Source: Solitalea agri
GTDB taxonomy: Bacteria > Bacteroidota > Bacteroidia > Sphingobacteriales > Sphingobacteriaceae
NCBI RefSeq assembly: GCF_023914155.1
Contig: NZ_JAMWYS010000058.1
Location: 186,001-250,000, forward strand
Direction of reading: 5' to 3'
DNA: 64,000 bases
In this document: piece by piece, positions 60,521 through 64,000 of the stretch
Layout: each line of letters starts with the position of its first letter
How positions within the stretch are numbered: the stretch's first letter is position 1
Position numbers and translations under genes: made by a program
The notes under the pieces: model-generated
Seen by the model: the letters and a program-made list of their open reading frames with translations, nothing else
Databases searched by the model: none
What the model was told of the DNA's origin: nothing

Positions 60521-61930
60521 ATGCCTCAAAGCACGCAAATATCAGCATTCGGATCGATATTACTGTTCCTTGTTTTAGGAACCGGATTTGTATTAGTTAC
60601 ACTCTTCATGTCGAAGTTAATTAGTCCGAATAAACCTAATCCTGAGAAGTTAACTACCTATGAATGTGGTGAAGAGCCTACCGGAAGTTCATGGATTCAA
60701 TTTAACATGCGATTTTATGTAATTGCGTTAGTGTTCTTGTTATTTGATGTTGAATTGGTATTCCTGTTCCCCTGGTCAACAGTATTTGGCAATAAAGAAC
60801 TTATTGCTGCGGCACCGGCTTGGGGTTGGTTGAGTTTCTTCGAAATGACCATCTTTATCGCAATCTTACTGGTTGGTCTTTTATATGTTTGGAAAAAGGG
60901 CGACTTGGAGTGGATAAAGCCACAACCTGTAATTCCAGCAGTAGATGTTAAAGTCCCAACAAGTTTATATCAACAAATTAACAATACGGTTTATACCATC
61001 AAACCATTTCAGATTATCTCTCCAGAAATAGCTGTTCCGGAACAATCAACTGAAAAAATATCAGAACGCAAATTGTTCTTCATGAAAGCAAAGGCTGAAA
61101 AAGAAGCCAACGCAGAAACATTGGTTGAGAACACGAGCGAAAAAGCAGAACATCAGGAAAAGCCAAAATTCAAACCAAGATCAGCAGCTCCTACAGATAA
61201 AACTGAAAATACAGTTACTGATAATGGTGATGCGAATCAAAACGTAGAGAAAAAAGCATATACCCCTAAGTTTAAGCCTCAACTTGCGAAGAGTGAAAAG
61301 GAAAAGGAAGAAGACTCCAAAGCTACTACCGAGGTAAATAATCCAGAACCTAAGCAAGCTTATATTCCTAAGTTTAAACCACGCGTAGTTGAAAAAAGTG
61401 AGAATTCTACAGTTTCAACTGAAGATACTCAACCAATAGAAGAGACACCAAAACCTGCCTACAAACCCAAGTTTAAACCTCAGTTAGTCAAAAAACAGGA
61501 GTCAAATGAAGGAGAACAAACTGAAGACATAAGTGCAAAATCGGAAAACGTAGAAGTTAAAGAAGATAAGCCTGCAGCTCCTTATAAGCCTAAGTTTAAG
61601 CCTCAATTGGTTAAAAAGCAAAACGAGCCAAATGAAGGAGAACAGGCAGAAGATGTAAGTGCGAAATCGGAAAACCTAGAAGTTAAAGAAGTTAAACCTG
61701 CAGCACCTTACAAGCCTAAGTTTAAACCTCAACTGACTAAAAAACAGTCGGATGATTCTACGGATACAGTTAATGGCGACAAGTACAAAGAGGAGAATGG
61801 GGCTGAAAAAAAAGAAGAAGAGTTGGTTGAACAATTAACAACACCTTCCGAGGAAGTTAAACCGACGGGTGCTTATAAACCACGTTTTAGTGCAGCTGCA
61901 ATAAAGAAAAATAAAGAAGATAATAACTAA
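60521..61930 (+). CDS. nuoA: NADH-quinone oxidoreductase subunit A with a long repetitive C-terminal tail
   Basis: A 469-residue protein. Residues 1-130 are a normal NuoA: three membrane helices (about 8-30, 62-82, 98-120) with [14 protein letters not shown] and [21 protein letters not shown] (its Glu and Asp face the quinone cavity). A normal NuoA stops near residue 130; here about 340 more residues follow, hydrophilic and rich in Lys, Glu, Pro, without helices of the membrane type. The tail carries PKFKP repeats beginning at residues 215, 249, 283, 316, 357 and 399 and a degenerate KPRF at 454. The tail would be cytoplasmic if it follows the third helix. Base composition is like the neighbours. 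Confidence 0.9.
   Translation: MPQSTQISAFGSILLFLVLGTGFVLVTLFMSKLISPNKPNPEKLTTYECGEEPTGSSWIQFNMRFYVIALVFLLFDVELVFLFPWSTVFGNKELIAAAPAWGWLSFFEMTIFIAILLVGLLYVWKKGDLEWIKPQPVIPAVDVKVPTSLYQQINNTVYTIKPFQIISPEIAVPEQSTEKISERKLFFMKAKAEKEANAETLVENTSEKAEHQEKPKFKPRSAAPTDKTENTVTDNGDANQNVEKKAYTPKFKPQLAKSEKEKEEDSKATTEVNNPEPKQAYIPKFKPRVVEKSENSTVSTEDTQPIEETPKPAYKPKFKPQLVKKQESNEGEQTEDISAKSENVEVKEDKPAAPYKPKFKPQLVKKQNEPNEGEQAEDVSAKSENLEVKEVKPAAPYKPKFKPQLTKKQSDDSTDTVNGDKYKEENGAEKKEEELVEQLTTPSEEVKPTGAYKPRFSAAAIKKNKEDNN
61502..61753 (+). repeat. Tandem 126-base duplication inside nuoA
   Basis: The segment 61502-61627 and the next 61628-61753 are about 85 percent alike, 42 codons each; both contain NEGEQ(T/A)EDISAKSEN followed by [10 protein letters not shown]. 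This gives two repeat units at equal spacing and shows recent expansion of the NuoA tail. Confidence 0.8.
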
Positions 61931-61943
61931 ACATTTATACCAG

Positions 61944-62429
61944 ATGGAGCAATTGATAAGCAAGGTTGAAAGTAATGGAGTTGTGGTTACCAAGTTGGAT
62001 GATTTGTTAAACTGGGCTCGTTTGTCTTCTTTATGGCCGGTAAGTTTTGGTTTAGCTTGCTGCGCAATTGAAATGATGGGATCAATGGCTGCCAATTACG
62101 ACCTTGACCGTTTAGGTGTATTCCCTCGTCCTTCACCTCGTCAGGCTGATGTGATGATCGTAGCGGGTACAGTTACTTTTAAAATGGCCGAGCGTATCAA
62201 GCGCCTGTTCGAGCAAATGCCAGAGCCTCGTTATGTTATTTCAATGGGCTCATGTTCAAATTGTGGCGGCCCTTACTGGGAACATGGATACCATGTTGTT
62301 AAGGGTGTTGATAGGATAATTCCGGTTGATGTATATGTTCAAGGCTGTCCTCCTCGCCCAGAGGCATTAATCGGTGGTATAATCGAACTTCAAAAGAAAA
62401 TCAGAACCGAAAGTGTTCTTTCAATGTAA
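61944..62429 (+). CDS. nuoB: NADH-quinone oxidoreductase subunit B
   Basis: A 161-residue peripheral-arm subunit of complex I that holds the N2 [4Fe-4S] cluster beside the quinone site. The ligands are Cys39-Cys40 in GLACCAIEM, Cys104 in GSCSNCGG and Cys135 in QGCPPRPEA. Full length and uninterrupted, with a normal N-terminus. It begins 13 bases after the nuoA stop. The expected nuoC does not follow: a terminator at 62455 closes the unit. Confidence 0.95.
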   Translation: MEQLISKVESNGVVVTKLDDLLNWARLSSLWPVSFGLACCAIEMMGSMAANYDLDRLGVFPRPSPRQADVMIVAGTVTFKMAERIKRLFEQMPEPRYVISMGSCSNCGGPYWEHGYHVVKGVDRIIPVDVYVQGCPPRPEALIGGIIELQKKIRTESVLSM

Positions 62430-62454
62430 ATATTAAAAGCAAAATAGTCATTCC

Positions 62455-62493
62455 AGACCTGTTTACGCGTTAAAATAGTAGCAGGTCTTTTTT
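62455..62493 (+). terminator. Terminator after nuoB
   Basis: AGACCTG (62455-62461) pairs with CAGGTCT (62482-62488), followed by TTTTTT. It ends the nuoAB unit 26 bases after the nuoB stop. Confidence 0.8.
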
Positions 62494-62581
62494 ATTAATG
62501 CCTCTTCTTCCTCTTGCTTGTCGTCTCTCTTCATTTTTACTTCTGTGTTAAAAAACTTATCTTATGATAACATAATTACAG

Positions 62582-63718
62582 ATGAATCGCTCTCAGTATT
62601 CTGTTCTCATACTCTTATTTCTATTTCTAGCGTTGAAAGTTTCTGCACAGGAAGCGGATTCGGCTTATAGAACAAAGAATCAATTCGTTCCCTATCCGGT
62701 TGTTGGAAACGCTCCGGAAACTGGCTTTCAATTTGGGTTCGGTGCTATCTATACCTTTTTTATTAATCACGATCCCAGAGAAACGAGAAATTCGTTCATC
62801 TACAGTTTTAATATGTGGACTGCTAAACAACAGCAACAATATGCAGTTCAGGCAAGTGTTTGGCTACCAAAAAATATTTGGAACTTTACGGCAAACGGAA
62901 TTTACACCGATTATCCCCTATTTTTTTACGGTGTAGGTAGCGATACAAAGCAAAGTGACGAAGACCTGATAACTTCTAAACGATTTAAAATACTTACTGT
63001 AGCCAAGCATAAAATCATTAAAGATTTATATGCAGGAGTGGGATTATGGGTTCAAAACGACAATTTTTCAGCAGCCGACTCAACGGGAATATTTAACACC
63101 GGCGATTATTATGGAAAACAAGGAGGCAATAGTATGTTGATTGGTTTTGGCGGAGCTTTTGACAACAGGGATTATGAAAACTCCACCACAACCGGTTCCT
63201 ATTTTTCATTATTAGAATGGATAAGTCTTGGAATCAACAATTATAAATTCCATGTTTTTAACCTGGATGCGAGACATTTTTTCAGATTCGATGCTACTAA
63301 ATGCGCAGGTATTCAGTTTGTTTATCAAACCGCCCAGGGCAGTGCTACTCCGTTCTATTATTTACCATTTATTGGCGGTGATCAAATTTTAAGAGGGTAT
63401 TATGTCGGAAGGTACCGCGATCAGCATATGCTGGCAACACAAGCAGAATTCAGGTACCGTCCATGGGGGAAGCAAAAAGACCATGGTTGGTTTTCGCTTT
63501 CACGATTAAGTTTAGCGGGTTTTGCTGGTACTGGAATGGTTTTTTCTAACGGAGAGTTTAACTTTAGTAATCTTAAACCAAACTATGGTGGTGGCTTCAG
63601 ATATATGTTTGAACCAACCGCCCGAATGATTTTGCGTTTTGATTATGGTGTAGGAAGTAAAAACCCTGGAGAAAAGCGTTCAACGGGGTTCTATATTTCC
63701 TTGAATGAGGCGTTTTGA
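62582..63718 (+). CDS. BamA/TamA-family outer-membrane barrel protein (surface antigen type)
   Basis: A 378-residue exported barrel. Signal peptide about 1-22 (KVSAQ). The body is alternating beta strands with the surface-antigen hallmark FIGGDQILRGYYVGRYRDQHM near residues 275-295 and a terminal Phe (SLNEAF), required for outer-membrane insertion. No POTRA domains are present, so it is a short Omp85-type barrel, as in patatin-like or assembly-independent members. Its stop codon TGA shares its last base with the discriminator of tRNA-Thr on the other strand. Confidence 0.85.
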   Translation: MNRSQYSVLILLFLFLALKVSAQEADSAYRTKNQFVPYPVVGNAPETGFQFGFGAIYTFFINHDPRETRNSFIYSFNMWTAKQQQQYAVQASVWLPKNIWNFTANGIYTDYPLFFYGVGSDTKQSDEDLITSKRFKILTVAKHKIIKDLYAGVGLWVQNDNFSAADSTGIFNTGDYYGKQGGNSMLIGFGGAFDNRDYENSTTTGSYFSLLEWISLGINNYKFHVFNLDARHFFRFDATKCAGIQFVYQTAQGSATPFYYLPFIGGDQILRGYYVGRYRDQHMLATQAEFRYRPWGKQKDHGWFSLSRLSLAGFAGTGMVFSNGEFNFSNLKPNYGGGFRYMFEPTARMILRFDYGVGSKNPGEKRSTGFYISLNEAF

Positions 63719-63790
63719 GCCGACTACGGGTTTCGAACCTGCGACCTTCTCATTACGAATGAGACGCTCTACCAGCTGAGCTAAGTCGGC
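63718..63790 (-). tRNA. tRNA-Thr (anticodon CGT)
   Basis: Acceptor arm GCCGACT (63790-63784) pairs with AGTCGGC (63725-63719), discriminator T at 63718, seven-base anticodon loop TTCGTAA giving anticodon CGT, T-arm loop GGTTCGAAACC. CCA is not encoded. It is transcribed toward the barrel gene and touches its stop codon. Confidence 0.95.
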
Positions 63791-63811
63791 CTATTTAAAC
63801 CAAATTTTTAA

Positions 63812-64000
63812 CTATTCTCCATATGTTTTAACAATCACTTCCGACTTACCTATTTGCCTGGCCAAGGCATAGTAGATATGATTATAATCTGGTTCCTTTA
63901 GTGTTTTATATTCTTCACCTCCGGATAAAACGTTCAGCATTCCGGGCACGGTTTCCGTATCACCGCAAATCAATACAGTTTCACCTTTATAATTATTTAC
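63812..64000 (-). CDS. C-terminal part of a histidine-phosphatase-like protein, 5' end outside the window
   Basis: Sixty-two in-frame residues plus stop, starting VNNYKGETVLICGDTETVPGM and ending SEVIVKTYGE. GETVLICGDTETVP aligns with the C-terminal landmark of the histidine phosphatase family, normally (V/I)VGHSNT(V/I)P, in which the His is a catalytic residue; here it is Asp (CGDTETVP). The remainder of the gene is outside the window, so its phosphatase activity cannot be judged, but loss of this His would normally inactivate it. Confidence 0.55.
   Translation of the reverse strand, partial: VNNYKGETVLICGDTETVPGMLNVLSGGEEYKTLKEPDYNHIYYALARQIGKSEVIVKTYGE

Overview
The window is chromosomal DNA from a member of the Bacteroidota, most likely a Sphingobacteriaceae-type organism (Pedobacter/Solitalea-like; the genus is inference). 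The evidence is a SusC/SusD pair with an ECF sigma factor and FecR-type anti-sigma factor, many DUF4843/PKD-like/DUF4399 lipoproteins, Bacteroidota -7 boxes of the TAnnTTTG type (best case TTG-N19-TACTTTTG before tRNA-Ser), almost no Shine-Dalgarno sequences, and moderate-to-low G+C.

Layout. 1-608 is the N-terminal part of an unrecognised gene leaving the left edge. 952-8818 is mostly housekeeping: a thioesterase, D-Ala-D-Ala ligase (ddl), a PASTA protein, a rhodanese, MltG, a DPP4-like peptidase, a YbgC-type thioesterase and a YihY/BrkB membrane protein. A tRNA-Ser follows. Next is an A+T-rich accessory stretch (about 9.0-12.3 kb) with an NRAMP-related transporter of non-canonical metal site, a tiny possible ORF, a small lipoprotein, a Crp/Fnr-like palindrome and a lone formyltransferase. 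A polysaccharide deacetylase lipoprotein and a PAS histidine kinase come next.

15.9-33.6 kb is the most distinctive region: an ECF sigma factor, a FecR anti-sigma factor with DUF4974, a SusC with an STN signalling domain, SusD, a DUF4843 lipoprotein, a PKD-like lipoprotein, three TlpA-type thioredoxin lipid/periplasmic paralogs, a two-module trypsin-like/PDZ protease and a CGPC thioredoxin, all on the minus strand and ending at a terminator. The SusC and FecR genes are each preceded by the same bipartite element, AGACA-N15-CGGGTGACAA as read on the plus strand (TTGTCACCCG-N15-TGTCT on the coding strand), which I read as the cognate ECF promoter. No glycoside hydrolase is present, so this looks like a cell-surface-signalled uptake system for a peptide-like or thiol/disulfide-containing substrate, not a classical polysaccharide locus. 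The cluster is flanked by two copies of one short orphan gene, one intact-looking (33399-33629) and one frameshifted (15906-16286).

33.7-45.5 kb carries a Prc-type S41 protease, a SYLF protein, proton-translocating transhydrogenase pntAB, mnmE, a DUF1905/YdeI-type protein, a cupin, a DUF2400 protein, YbaB and a cystathionine gamma-synthase/lyase. Spacers here hold REP-like inverted repeats built on CTTCGACTCCGCTCAG and other wordy low-complexity repeats. 45.6-50.9 kb has two paralogous lipoproteins, one with 14 extra cysteines and one with none, a LamB-type porin, a DinB protein and a NA37 nucleoid protein. 50.9-60.4 kb has a DUF4399 lipoprotein, M13 and S9 peptidases, a cupin, the tatD-tcdA pair, a TraB/GumN protein and a BaiN-type flavoprotein. 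60.5-62.5 kb is nuoA-nuoB as a short, separately terminated unit, where NuoA has a roughly 340-residue C-terminal tail with seven PKFKP-type repeats. The window ends with a BamA/TamA-like barrel, a tRNA-Thr abutting its stop codon, and the C-terminal end of a histidine-phosphatase-like gene.

Limits: all family names come from reading motifs by eye; no database search was run.
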